A stretch of 64,000 nt of DNA from Flavobacteriaceae bacterium UBA1903 (GTDB lineage Bacteria > Bacteroidota > Bacteroidia > Flavobacteriales > Flavobacteriaceae), in NCBI GenBank assembly GCA_002337605.1, contig DDGL01000016.1, positions 32,841 through 96,840 of the forward strand. The letters run 5' to 3'. Below the pieces are notes generated by a model that was not told where the DNA came from, made no database searches, and was given only the letters and a program-made list of their open reading frames with translations. Each line of letters begins with the position of its first letter. The first letter of the stretch is position 1. Shown in pieces: positions 56,438 through 64,000 of the stretch. The position numbers and the translations under genes are program-made.

Positions 56438-57187
56438 CTATTTACCCTTATTAGCCTCTTTTATATATTTCTCCAATGCCATTGTCATAGACGGTGTTTC
56501 AGGAGTAGGTGCTTGAATGTCTACGCGCAGACCATTATCTGCTGCTGCTTTTACTGTGGTATTTCCAAACACAGCGATACGGGTTTCGTTTTGCTTAAAG
56601 TTAGGGAAGTTTTCTAACAGCGATACAATGCCGCTAGGGCTAAAGAATACCAGAATATCGTAAAAAACATGTTCAAGGTCTGAAAGATCGCTTACAACTG
56701 TTTTGTAGAAAGTAGCTTGCTTCCAGTTTACTTTTAGATCGTCTAAAACGTTAGGTACCTCAGGTTTCAATTTGTCTGAAGAGGGGAGTAAAAACTTTTC
56801 GTTTTTATATTTTTTGATAAGCGGAGAAAGTTCTGTGAAGGTTCTTTTACCAACATAAATCTTACGCTTACGGTACACTACATATTTTTGAAGGTAATAG
56901 GCAACGGCTTCACTCTGGCAAAAATACTTCATGCTGTCCGGGACTTTAAAGCGCATTTCATCTGCAATTCTAAAGTAATGATCTACGGCATTTCTGCTGG
57001 TTAAAATCACAGCAGTAAAATTTCCTAAATCAACTTTTTGAGAACGAACATCTTTTCCAGAAACACCTTCTACGTGAATAAAAGGCCTGAAATCTATTTT
57101 TACCTTTTGCTTGTCGATCAAATCAAAATAAGGGGAGTTTTCAACCTTAGGTTCTGGTTGAGAAACTAAAATAGTTTTCACTTTCAT
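56438..57187 (-). CDS. hemD: Uroporphyrinogen-III synthase
   Basis: A 249-residue two-domain protein of the HemD family, which closes the tetrapyrrole ring in heme synthesis. AVILTSRNAVDHYF (about 74-87) and DILVFFSPSGIVSLLE (about 174-189), then AVFGNTTVKAA, match the conserved core. HemD is weakly conserved, so assignment rests on pattern and on the fixed flavobacterial pairing with DUF4271. It follows DUF4271 after 29 bases. Confidence 0.88.
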   Translation of the reverse strand: MKVKTILVSQPEPKVENSPYFDLIDKQKVKIDFRPFIHVEGVSGKDVRSQKVDLGNFTAVILTSRNAVDHYFRIADEMRFKVPDSMKYFCQSEAVAYYLQKYVVYRKRKIYVGKRTFTELSPLIKKYKNEKFLLPSSDKLKPEVPNVLDDLKVNWKQATFYKTVVSDLSDLEHVFYDILVFFSPSGIVSLLENFPNFKQNETRIAVFGNTTVKAAADNGLRVDIQAPTPETPSMTMALEKYIKEANKGK

Positions 57188-57216
57188 AAGCTGTGGTTTT
57201 TTTTGTTTCTTGAGAC

Positions 57217-57870
57217 CTATACAAATACTTTATAAAGAATAATATAGGGTGAAATTTCAAGTGCGCAAAGATACAAAATAAAATAAAACAACTGGTTAAA
57301 AATTACAGTGCGATTTGTTTTGTAGCTGTAAAACAGTGTGATGCCGTTTAACAGTGCAATAATTCCAATAAAAATAAGTAATGCTATTGCCGATGGTTCT
57401 ACTACATAATAAAACAAAAGGTTGCCAATAAAAAAGAGCACCGTTAAAAGATTTCGGTAGCTTAGTTTTTGGTAGAGATACCTGTTGCTAAGGGTTTCAA
57501 AATTAAAAATGGTACCAATGAGCTTTTCAATAATAAATTTTGAAAGCACAAACACGGCGTAGCCGGTACAGATTTGAACAAACAATAGTAAGGGGTTCTC
57601 AAAATCACCTCCCTGCTTAACCTTCAGAAAAAGATAAAAAAACAAGGAGACCAAGAGCACCTGAGGAATAAATAATAATATATTGAAAGGGTGTTTTATC
57701 TCGTCCCCTTTTCCCAGCACCAGAAAATACTTATTGGTAATTGGGAGTAGTACAAATTCCTGAAAACGTTTGGGGTATAGATATTTCGTCAGCGTATAAC
57801 ATAGCAAGCACCCCACCAGAATGAGGGTGACCCAATCTATATTTTCCCAAGTACGTGCTACGTAATCCAT
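57217..57870 (-). CDS. DUF4271 family membrane protein
   Basis: A 217-residue protein with six to seven predicted membrane helices. The segments FPKRFQEF-like YPKRFQEFVLLPITNKYF (about 32-49) and the aromatic C-terminal helix are typical. The family precedes hemD in many Flavobacteria; its role is unknown, with heme-linked transport a guess from context. Confidence 0.82.
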   Translation of the reverse strand: MDYVARTWENIDWVTLILVGCLLCYTLTKYLYPKRFQEFVLLPITNKYFLVLGKGDEIKHPFNILLFIPQVLLVSLFFYLFLKVKQGGDFENPLLLFVQICTGYAVFVLSKFIIEKLIGTIFNFETLSNRYLYQKLSYRNLLTVLFFIGNLLFYYVVEPSAIALLIFIGIIALLNGITLFYSYKTNRTVIFNQLFYFILYLCALEISPYIILYKVFV

Positions 57871-57950
57871 TGCGGTAAAATTAGTAGAAATATGCGGTTC
57901 ATCACTTTTTCTATTGATGATTTTACCAACAATATGTGGGTAAAAAAAAG

Positions 57951-57958
57951 TACATTTG
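57951..57958 (+). promoter_or_regulatory. -7 element of the glycosyltransferase-pyrC-DUF4296 operon
   Basis: TACATTTG; predicted +1 near 57963, 11 nt before the ATG at 57974. Confidence 0.6.
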
Positions 57959-57973
57959 CCCTAAAATTAGTGC

Positions 57974-58714
57974 ATGTCTAACGCCCTAGTGCTTATACCA
58001 ACTTTTAACGAAATTGAAAACATAGAGCGATTGCTTCGGAATGTATTTTCGCTGCAACGTGAATATCACGTGTTGGTGATAGACGACAATTCGCCAGATG
58101 GCACGGCTCAACAGGTAAAAGAAATGATGCAGGAGTTTCCTGACCGCTTATTTATTGAAGAGCGTCAGGGAAAAATGGGGCTGGGAACTGCCTACATTCA
58201 CGGATTTAAATGGGCTTTGGAAAGAGCATATGAATACATCTTTGAAATGGATGCCGATTTTTCTCATAACCCAAACGATCTTATTAGACTACAAAATGCG
58301 TGTGTAAAGGACGGATACGATATGGCTATTGGTTCGCGTTATGTAAAAGGCGTGAATGTTGTAAACTGGCCTATGAGTAGGGTTTTACTGTCCTGGTTGG
58401 CCTCAAAATATGTGCGTTTTGTGACCAGGATGAAAATTTACGACACTACTGCAGGTTTTGTATGTTACCATCATACTGTACTGCGTAAAATAAATTTGGA
58501 TAAAATTCAGTTTGTTGGGTATGCTTTTCAGATTGAAATGAAATACAAGGCATATCTGGCGAAATTCAAGATTCAGGAAGTGCCTGTAATTTTTACAGAC
58601 AGAACCAAAGGAGAGTCTAAAATGAGTGGTGGTATTATTTCCGAAGCTATTTTTGGAGTCTTAAAAATGAAATTTAAAAGCCTTTTTGGCAACCATAACT
58701 ATAACGAAATTTAA
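57974..58714 (+). CDS. Polyprenol monophosphomannose synthase (GT2)
   Basis: A 246-residue family 2 glycosyltransferase of the dolichol-phosphate-mannose synthase type without C-terminal membrane helices. LIPTFNEIENIERLL (7-21), the nucleotide-binding VIDDNSPDGTA (about 35-45), DADFSHNP (about 93-100) and GSRYVKG (about 116-122) are diagnostic. It transfers a sugar to a polyprenyl phosphate at the inner membrane. It overlaps the next gene at TAATG. Confidence 0.93.
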   Translation: MSNALVLIPTFNEIENIERLLRNVFSLQREYHVLVIDDNSPDGTAQQVKEMMQEFPDRLFIEERQGKMGLGTAYIHGFKWALERAYEYIFEMDADFSHNPNDLIRLQNACVKDGYDMAIGSRYVKGVNVVNWPMSRVLLSWLASKYVRFVTRMKIYDTTAGFVCYHHTVLRKINLDKIQFVGYAFQIEMKYKAYLAKFKIQEVPVIFTDRTKGESKMSGGIISEAIFGVLKMKFKSLFGNHNYNEI

Positions 58715-60051
58715 TGCACCCAACCTTAATTAAGAACGCAAAAATTGTAAACGAAGGAAGCATCACGCAAGGCGATGTTTTAATCGTAAATGACGTCATT
58801 GCTGAAATTGGAAGTATAAGCGCCAAGACTGGTGATACAAAAATAATAGATGCAGACGGCCATTATTTAATTCCTGGGATGATAGACGATCAAGTGCATT
58901 TCAGAGAACCAGGGCTTACACACAAAGCAACTATTGAAACCGAATCTCGTGCCGCTGTAGCAGGCGGAATTACCACATTTATTGAAATGCCAAACACGGT
59001 TCCGCAGGCAACTACCATAGACTTATTAGAAGAAAAGTTTGCGAAAGCCAAAGAAACTTCCTGGGCCAATTATTCATTTATGTTTGGCGGTACAAACGAT
59101 AATCTTGCTGAAATTTTAAAGGTTGACCCTAAGAAAGTAGCTGGATTAAAATTGTTTTTAGGTTCTTCTACCGGGAATATGCTGGTGGATGATCCAAAAA
59201 CCATCGAAGAGATTTTCAGTAAAAGTAAATTGCTTATTTCGGTACATTGTGAAGATGAAGCTACCATCAGAAAAAATATGGAAGCTGCGCTAAAAAAGTA
59301 TGGGGAAGATATTCCAATTTCGGAACACCCTAAGATTAGAAGTGCCGAAGCGTGCTATATTTCTTCCAGTAAAGCTATTGAGCTGGCAAAGAAAACGGGT
59401 GCAAGGTTGCACGTGTTTCATTTATCTACAGAAAAAGAAACACATTTATTCAGCAATAAAAAGCCTCTTTCAGAAAAGAAAATCACTGCCGAAGTTTGTG
59501 TGCATCACCTTTGGTTCACCGATGCCGATTACGCTGAAAAGGGCACTAGAATAAAATGGAACCCCGCGGTGAAATCTGAAAAAGACCGTGACGGACTCTG
59601 GAAAGCTTTAAATGACGACAGGATAGATGTGATTGCCACAGATCATGCACCACATACTTCCGAAGAAAAGAACAACGTCTATACCAAAGCACCTTCTGGT
59701 GGGCCGTTGGTTCAACATGCTCTGGAGGCTTTGTTTGAGATGCACCATCGTGGAAAAATTTCAGTTGAAAAAATTGTCCAAAAAACAGCTCACAATCCTG
59801 CTATTTTGTTTGAAATTGAAAAGCGTGGATATGTGAAGGAAGGCTATAAAGCAGATTTGGTTTTAATAGACCCTCAGTCACCCTGGACAGTATCGAAAGA
59901 AAATATTGATTATAAATGCGGCTGGTCTCCTTTTGAGGGAACTACGTTTAAATCCCGTATAACCCATACCTTTATTAACGGAGTGTTGGCATACGAAAAT
60001 GGTAAATTCCCAAATAGAACGCATGGAGAACGCATTACCTTTAACCGCTAA
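58714..60051 (+). CDS. Dihydroorotase (amidohydrolase family)
   Basis: A 445-residue zinc amidohydrolase, the third step of pyrimidine synthesis. Signatures: MIDDQVHFREPGLTHK (57-72), HCEDE, HVFHLSTEKE and the catalytic Asp in IATDHAPH. The first metal motif is usually H-x-H; here it reads Q60-V-H62, so one zinc ligand appears replaced. This may be a lineage variant rather than loss, because substrate residues R64 and D are kept. It starts and ends with TAATG overlaps, in an operon with the glycosyltransferase and DUF4296 genes. Confidence 0.9.
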   Translation: MHPTLIKNAKIVNEGSITQGDVLIVNDVIAEIGSISAKTGDTKIIDADGHYLIPGMIDDQVHFREPGLTHKATIETESRAAVAGGITTFIEMPNTVPQATTIDLLEEKFAKAKETSWANYSFMFGGTNDNLAEILKVDPKKVAGLKLFLGSSTGNMLVDDPKTIEEIFSKSKLLISVHCEDEATIRKNMEAALKKYGEDIPISEHPKIRSAEACYISSSKAIELAKKTGARLHVFHLSTEKETHLFSNKKPLSEKKITAEVCVHHLWFTDADYAEKGTRIKWNPAVKSEKDRDGLWKALNDDRIDVIATDHAPHTSEEKNNVYTKAPSGGPLVQHALEALFEMHHRGKISVEKIVQKTAHNPAILFEIEKRGYVKEGYKADLVLIDPQSPWTVSKENIDYKCGWSPFEGTTFKSRITHTFINGVLAYENGKFPNRTHGERITFNR

Positions 60052-60521
60052 TGAAAAAACTTCTTTACATAGCTACTTGCTTTTTCCTTTTTGGATGTCA
60101 GAACATAGAAAAGCCTGAAAAACCAGACAACCTCATTCCTGAAGATACCATGGCCGAAATTCTGGTAGAGGTATATTTAGGTAATGCAGCTAGGAGGGTA
60201 GACAACAGAGCTATGCGTGAAAAGGGAGTGAAAATAGATTCGTTCTTGTTTAAAAAATACAGTATAGATAGTTTGCAATTTGCGAAAAGCAATGCCTATT
60301 ATGCTTCAGATCTGGATACCTACAATGCTATTTTTCAGAAAATTGAGCAAAAGTTAGAAGCTTTTAAAGCAATAGAAAACGAAAAAAGACTGCGTGTTGA
60401 CTCTTTGAAAACAGAAACTAAAAAAGCCAGGAATTTAAAAGAAGAGGAAACGGAGTTGGATACCACCAAAACAGAAACGGAAGGTGTGTTAATAGATTCA
60501 GCAATTTCGGAACAGAACTAA
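60051..60521 (+). CDS. DUF4296 family lipoprotein
   Basis: A 156-residue protein with a lipobox (FFLFGC, Cys16) and a helical mature part. LIPEDTMAEILVEVYLGNAA (about 28-47) and YYASDLDTYNAIFQKIEQKL (about 83-102) are the family motifs, followed by a long charged coiled coil. The function is unknown. It overlaps the dihydroorotase stop at TAATG and abuts the convergent epimerase gene. Confidence 0.87.
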   Translation: MKKLLYIATCFFLFGCQNIEKPEKPDNLIPEDTMAEILVEVYLGNAARRVDNRAMREKGVKIDSFLFKKYSIDSLQFAKSNAYYASDLDTYNAIFQKIEQKLEAFKAIENEKRLRVDSLKTETKKARNLKEEETELDTTKTETEGVLIDSAISEQN

Positions 60522-61529
60522 CTAGGTAGCCTTCCTGAAATTATCAGCCACTCGTTCCATTGTTATGGCTAGCGGAGTGTATTCGAAGTCAATTGCTTTT
60601 GTAATAGCATTTCCATCGTACGTATCAAATTTATAGAGCGATTCTACATGAGTGCGTAACAGTTTTCTTTTTGTTCCGAAGAAAAAGCTAAAAAACCAAT
60701 CTATACTGCTGAATAACGACAATTTCCATTTTGCAATTTTTCTGGACGGTTTCCGGGTGTTAAGTTTTTCAGCCAATTCGCCTAAGAAATCTTTGTAAGG
60801 TACATTTTCAGCAACCAGTATAAAGCGTTTGTTGGTTATATTACTTTTCATTAGCTCGACCATCACGCGCGTTACATCCTGAACATCTACCAGCCCAATA
60901 CCGCCAGTTGTGTAGTATGTTAGTCCTTTTGCAACACGTTTTACAATACTGCCACTGCCTTTATGCCAGAGTCCTTCCCCCAGAATTACACCAGGGTTCA
61001 CGATCACGGCATCCAGTCCTTCCTGGGTGGCACGCCAGACCTCCATTTCGGCGCCGTATTTTGTAATGGCGTACACACTATTTTTGGCTTCGGGATTCCA
61101 ATAGGATTCTTCATCCAAGACTTCATTTCCAATAGCATCGCCCAAGGTTGCAATAGAACTCACATAGCATAACTTTTTTACTTGATGGGCAATACACATA
61201 TTCACTACGTTGGCTGTCCCTTCAATATTGGCTTTTTTGAGTTTATAGTAATTTTTTGGGTTAAAATCTACATAAGCAGCTGCGTGGTATACGAGTGTTA
61301 TGTTTTTGAATGCGGCTTCAAGCTTCGGGATATCGGTAATGTTGGCTTCAAACCATTCTAGATTTTGAAGCAGACTTGTGGCATCTTTGGTGTAATATGA
61401 AAAAACATTATTGAGTATGGTGAGATCACTTCCTTTTCGGTGAATAGCACGCACTTTTTGACCATCTTTCAGTAAAAGATAAAGCAAATGGCTTCCTACC
61501 AAACCTGTACCGCCCGTAACTAGAATCAT
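60522..61529 (-). CDS. NAD-dependent epimerase/dehydratase (extended SDR)
   Basis: A 335-residue extended short-chain dehydrogenase. The NAD motif is TGGTGLVGSHL (5-15), and the active pair is in YAITKYGAE (Y-x3-K near 152-156), preceded by SSIATLG. The family includes dihydroflavonol reductase-like and 3-beta-hydroxysteroid-like enzymes; the substrate is unknown. The -7 element TATTTTCG lies 4 bases before the ATG, the leaderless arrangement. Confidence 0.9.
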   Translation of the reverse strand: MILVTGGTGLVGSHLLYLLLKDGQKVRAIHRKGSDLTILNNVFSYYTKDATSLLQNLEWFEANITDIPKLEAAFKNITLVYHAAAYVDFNPKNYYKLKKANIEGTANVVNMCIAHQVKKLCYVSSIATLGDAIGNEVLDEESYWNPEAKNSVYAITKYGAEMEVWRATQEGLDAVIVNPGVILGEGLWHKGSGSIVKRVAKGLTYYTTGGIGLVDVQDVTRVMVELMKSNITNKRFILVAENVPYKDFLGELAEKLNTRKPSRKIAKWKLSLFSSIDWFFSFFFGTKRKLLRTHVESLYKFDTYDGNAITKAIDFEYTPLAITMERVADNFRKAT

Positions 61530-61533
61530 AGTA

Positions 61534-61541
61534 CGAAAATA
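61534..61541 (-). promoter_or_regulatory. -7 element (TTCG variant) of the epimerase gene, 4 nt before the ATG
   Basis: TATTTTCG on the minus strand, then TACT, then ATG at 61529. Confidence 0.45.
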
Positions 61542-61582
61542 CTATTTTTTATGGGATGCTTTCTAGTTTAGGTGCATCGGTT

Positions 61583-61590
61583 TATCTTTG
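61583..61590 (+). promoter_or_regulatory. -7 element of tyrS
   Basis: TATCTTTG; predicted +1 near 61595, 11 nt before the ATG at 61606. An in-frame TTG at 61588 lies inside the element and is rejected. Confidence 0.6.
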
Positions 61591-61605
61591 CCCAAAATCT
61601 ATATA

Positions 61606-62904
61606 ATGAGCTTGAAAAATTTTGTTGAAGAACTGCAATGGCGAGGTATGGTACACGACGTGATGCCGGAAACCGAGGAACACCTTTTGGAACAAATGCG
61701 TAGCGCCTATGTGGGCTTTGATCCTACGGCAGATAGCTTACACATTGGGAACCTGGTGCCTATTATGTTGTTGGCATTTTTTCAGCGTAGTGGCCATAAG
61801 CCCGTTGCTTTGGTGGGTGGTGCTACGGGGATGATTGGTGATCCTTCAGGGAAGTCCAGCGAGCGAAATTTGCTGGATGAAGAAACCTTACGTCACAACC
61901 AGGAATGTGTGCGCAAACAGTTGTCACACTTTTTAGATTTTACCTCAGGAGCTACCAACGAAGCTGTAATGGTAAATAATTACGACTGGATGAAGGAGTT
62001 TTCATTCCTTGGGTTTATCCGCGATGTGGGAAAACACATTACAGTTAATTATATGATGGCGAAAGATTCGGTTAAAAAAAGACTTACAGGCGAAGAAGCC
62101 GACGGTATGAGCTTTACCGAATTTACCTATCAAATGGTTCAGGGATACGACTTTTTACACCTGTACAAGAATAATAACTGCACCCTCCAGATGGGTGGAA
62201 GCGACCAGTGGGGAAATATCACCACAGGGACCGAATTGATACGAAGAATTGGCGGTGGGAAAGGGTATGCACTTACGTGCCCGTTAATTACCAAGAGTGA
62301 CGGAAGTAAATTTGGAAAAAGTGAAGGCGGTAATGTGTGGTTGGATGCCAAAAGAACGTCTCCTTACAAATTTTACCAATACTGGTTAAATACCAGCGAT
62401 GAAGATGCTGAAAAATACATCAAGATCTTTACTTTTTTAGAAAAAGAAACGATTGATGCTTTGGTGGCTGAACATGCCCAAGCGCCTCATGTAAGAGCAT
62501 TACAAAAGCGTTTAGCCGAAGAAGTGACCAAAACTGTGCACGGGGAGGATCAATATGATAATGCTGTGAAAGCCTCTTCTATTTTGTTTGGCAAATCAAC
62601 ATCTGCAGATATTAAAACATTAGATGAGCAGACATTTTTAGATATTTTTGAAGGTGTACCACAAGCTGAGATCTCAGAAGAAGCGCTTGCTAATGGGTTG
62701 GATATTATTGGTGCTTTAGCTGAAAAGAGCGGGTTTCTAAAAAGTAATGGCGAAGCAAGACGTGCATTAAAGGAAAATTCTATTTCGGTAAATAAGGAAA
62801 AGGTGAATGATAGCTACGTAGTGACTTCCGAAGATTTAATTAATAAAACTTTTGTACTGTTACAGCGTGGAAAAAAGAACTACTTTATTTTGAAGGTGGT
62901 TTAA
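61606..62904 (+). CDS. tyrS: Tyrosyl-tRNA synthetase
   Basis: A class I synthetase of 432 residues. HIGN (46-49) in SLHIGNLVP is the HIGH motif, the tyrosine pocket includes QMGGSDQWGN and KFGKSEGGN is the KMSKS loop. A C-terminal S4-like domain (about 360-432) binds tRNA. The start MSLKNFVEELQWRGM is fixed by the promoter. It ends at a bidirectional terminator. Confidence 0.97.
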   Translation: MSLKNFVEELQWRGMVHDVMPETEEHLLEQMRSAYVGFDPTADSLHIGNLVPIMLLAFFQRSGHKPVALVGGATGMIGDPSGKSSERNLLDEETLRHNQECVRKQLSHFLDFTSGATNEAVMVNNYDWMKEFSFLGFIRDVGKHITVNYMMAKDSVKKRLTGEEADGMSFTEFTYQMVQGYDFLHLYKNNNCTLQMGGSDQWGNITTGTELIRRIGGGKGYALTCPLITKSDGSKFGKSEGGNVWLDAKRTSPYKFYQYWLNTSDEDAEKYIKIFTFLEKETIDALVAEHAQAPHVRALQKRLAEEVTKTVHGEDQYDNAVKASSILFGKSTSADIKTLDEQTFLDIFEGVPQAEISEEALANGLDIIGALAEKSGFLKSNGEARRALKENSISVNKEKVNDSYVVTSEDLINKTFVLLQRGKKNYFILKVV

Positions 62905-62945
62905 TTTAAAATAAACCGGTGGCTCAGCAAAGCCGAAGAAAAAAG

Positions 62946-62984
62946 AAACCCTCAACAGTTCATCAACACTGTTGAGGGTTTTCT
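62946..62984. terminator. Bidirectional terminator tyrS / YHS gene
   Basis: AAACCCTCAACAGT (62946-62959) pairs perfectly with ACTGTTGAGGGTTT (62968-62981); short T-tract on the plus strand. Confidence 0.85.
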
Positions 62985-63016
62985 ACTTAACTAACTAACC
63001 AATCAATTATAAAGCC

Positions 63017-63478
63017 TTACTTGCTTTCATCCATATTCATTCCCATCTGCATTTTTTTCCAGTTTTTATCTGCTTTTTTTTGCATCATTTCTGGGCCTTC
63101 ATCATTCCATTTTTTTAGGGTATCTATAAAAAGAAAGTCATAAAATAAATAGAGTTTTCCGTCTTTAATTTGATACGATTCTGGATCTATTTGAACTCGC
63201 TTTCCTTTTCTGGCTATTTGGTAGGCACAATAACCACCGTATTGTGGGGTATATTTTTCAGGATTTGCCATGAAGGTCTTTAAATTTTTTTCTGTGGCGA
63301 ATTTATATTTTACGCCTCCGTGTGTTGTGGTGTTCATCTTGTCTCCTTCCAACGCCTGATCACTAAAATATGCAACTACGTCATACCCTTCGGCAGCATA
63401 CCCTTTTTTGGTGTGGATGTCCTGAGCAAATAAAGTTGCTGAAACAACCAAGGCTAAAATAAGTGTGATTTTTTTCAT
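63017..63478 (-). CDS. Exported YHS-domain protein
   Basis: A 153-residue protein with a signal peptide (cleavage near LFAQ). The YHS-type core lies at about residues 24-95: YAAEGYDVVAYFSDQAL, GVKYKFATEKNLKTFMANPEKYTPQYGGYCAY. Such domains are thought to bind metal or sense it next to metal transporters. The C-terminus is Lys/Met-rich (MMQKKADKNWKKMQMGMNMDE), which could bind copper. No transporter is adjacent. Confidence 0.85.
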   Translation of the reverse strand: MKKITLILALVVSATLFAQDIHTKKGYAAEGYDVVAYFSDQALEGDKMNTTTHGGVKYKFATEKNLKTFMANPEKYTPQYGGYCAYQIARKGKRVQIDPESYQIKDGKLYLFYDFLFIDTLKKWNDEGPEMMQKKADKNWKKMQMGMNMDESK

Positions 63479-63576
63479 AACGAGTGTGTCGGTTCTAATA
63501 GAGCAGGCTTACATCACTGATTCAAAAAAAATCCTATTTATGGCATTCCACCTATAAATAGTTGCTGAAACTCTTT

Positions 63577-64000
63577 TTATAAAACCATAAGATTACAACC
63601 GCGAATGTCGCTATTGTCGAAACGCCCTATCACTTCAAACGTATTGTTGGAATGTGTTTTACCTAAGTCCTGCGTAGCAATAAACGAACAGGAATAGGTG
63701 TTTGCCAGGTCTATGATGTTTATTCCGCCTGTTTTACCAGAGACGTACGTAAAGGCATCCTCGGTATCTCTAGTGAGAATTTTCATCCACGGCGGACTTT
63801 GGTAAATTCCGTTTCCTTTGGAATAAGCTTGCGATAGCAACTCTGTCATTCCGTATTCACTATGGATTTTGTTTACTCCAAACCCTTCCGTTAAAATATC
63901 GTGGAGTTCGCTTTTAATCATTTCTTTTCGGCGCCCTTTCATCCCGCCAGTTTCCATGATGATGGTGTGCCTGAGTTGAAATTTTTGTTGCTCCATAAGA
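63577..64000 (-). CDS. LuxE-like acyl-protein synthetase, C-terminal part
   Basis: The frame is open to the window edge and continues upstream of the apparent Met at 63996, so this is the C-terminal part (about 141 residues) of a longer ANL-type protein. METGGMKGRRKEM (about residues 15-27 of the visible part) and SEYGMTELLSQAY are the adenylate-forming motifs of the LuxE/acyl-protein synthetase family; full-length members are about 325 residues. Such proteins activate fatty acids or amino acid carrier substrates; the partner is not visible here. Confidence 0.8.
   Translation of the reverse strand, partial: LMEQQKFQLRHTIIMETGGMKGRRKEMIKSELHDILTEGFGVNKIHSEYGMTELLSQAYSKGNGIYQSPPWMKILTRDTEDAFTYVSGKTGGINIIDLANTYSCSFIATQDLGKTHSNNTFEVIGRFDNSDIRGCNLMVL

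Noticed and set aside
1..64000. tRNA, rRNA, insertion sequences, prophage, integrase or plasmid functions
   Set aside because: Reading the intergenic regions on both strands showed no tRNA-like cloverleaf with T-loop GTTCGAnnC, no rRNA segment and no transposase or integrase frame.

Overview
The window is a stretch of chromosome from a Bacteroidetes bacterium, almost certainly family Flavobacteriaceae. The evidence is the gliding genes gldE and gldD next to mutY and ssb, a type IX secretion sorting domain, many SCxxDDD-type lipoproteins, a TonB-dependent receptor under a TPP riboswitch, almost no Shine-Dalgarno sequences, and many promoters of the Bacteroidetes type (-7 element TAnnTTTG). Genes are densely packed, several convergent pairs overlap at their 3' ends, and I see no rRNA, tRNA, CRISPR array, phage or transposase. 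This is mostly core chromosome; the novelty lies in regulation, small genes and repeats.

Layout. 1-2510: end of an unknown gene, then a leftward operon of three tandem DUF2975 membrane proteins, a small XRE regulator and an ankyrin gene broken by an in-frame stop. 2565-8198: biotin synthesis (bioF, bioD, bioA, a ketosynthase, bioB). 8382-10773: fibronectin-III lipoprotein, cupin/JmjC-like protein, recX. 11221-17031: the conserved block rng, a 29-residue basic protein, HU, mutY, ssb, gldE, gldD. 17148-21071: DMT transporter, DUF4199 protein, rplU with a fused C-terminal domain, rpmA, a transglutaminase-like protein and a lipoprotein. 21305-27687: ahcY, a PPTase, GGGP synthase, then an overlapping operon of thiamine-binding protein, PnuC-type transporter, a NadR-like ATPase fused to DUF4301, and arfB.

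27688-34685: a long non-coding stretch with a decayed gene and a candidate structured RNA, a convergent two-component pair, and the TPP riboswitch with its TonB receptor. 34726-39929: degenerate Rieske-like lipoprotein, greA with a terminator-like hairpin in its leader, HIT protein, a histidine kinase, flavin reductase, DUF3127 and aat. 39992-41734: a secreted peptidylarginine/agmatine-deiminase-like enzyme with the same domain order as the Porphyromonas enzyme. 41884-47290: small genes, then the leftward ftsX, DUF3098, uppP, truB operon. 47575-64000: leuS, a metallopeptidase, XRE-CPBP pair, saccharopine dehydrogenase-like protein, DUF423, pckA, hemD, DUF4271, glycosyltransferase, dihydroorotase, DUF4296, epimerase, tyrS, a YHS protein and a LuxE-like fragment.

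Cross-cutting signals. At least six genes (bioF, bioD, bioA, mutY, a flavin reductase and an epimerase) have the -7 element exactly 4 nt before ATG, which places +1 on the A and predicts leaderless mRNAs. A dispersed palindromic element with core GAGCGCAGTCGA occurs about nine times, once inside the leuS reading frame and once as an inverted pair between the TPP riboswitch and its gene. Promoter positions also moved the start codon inward for several genes: the first DUF2975 gene, the NtrC-type regulator, the Rieske-like lipoprotein, the deiminase, leuS, pckA and tyrS.
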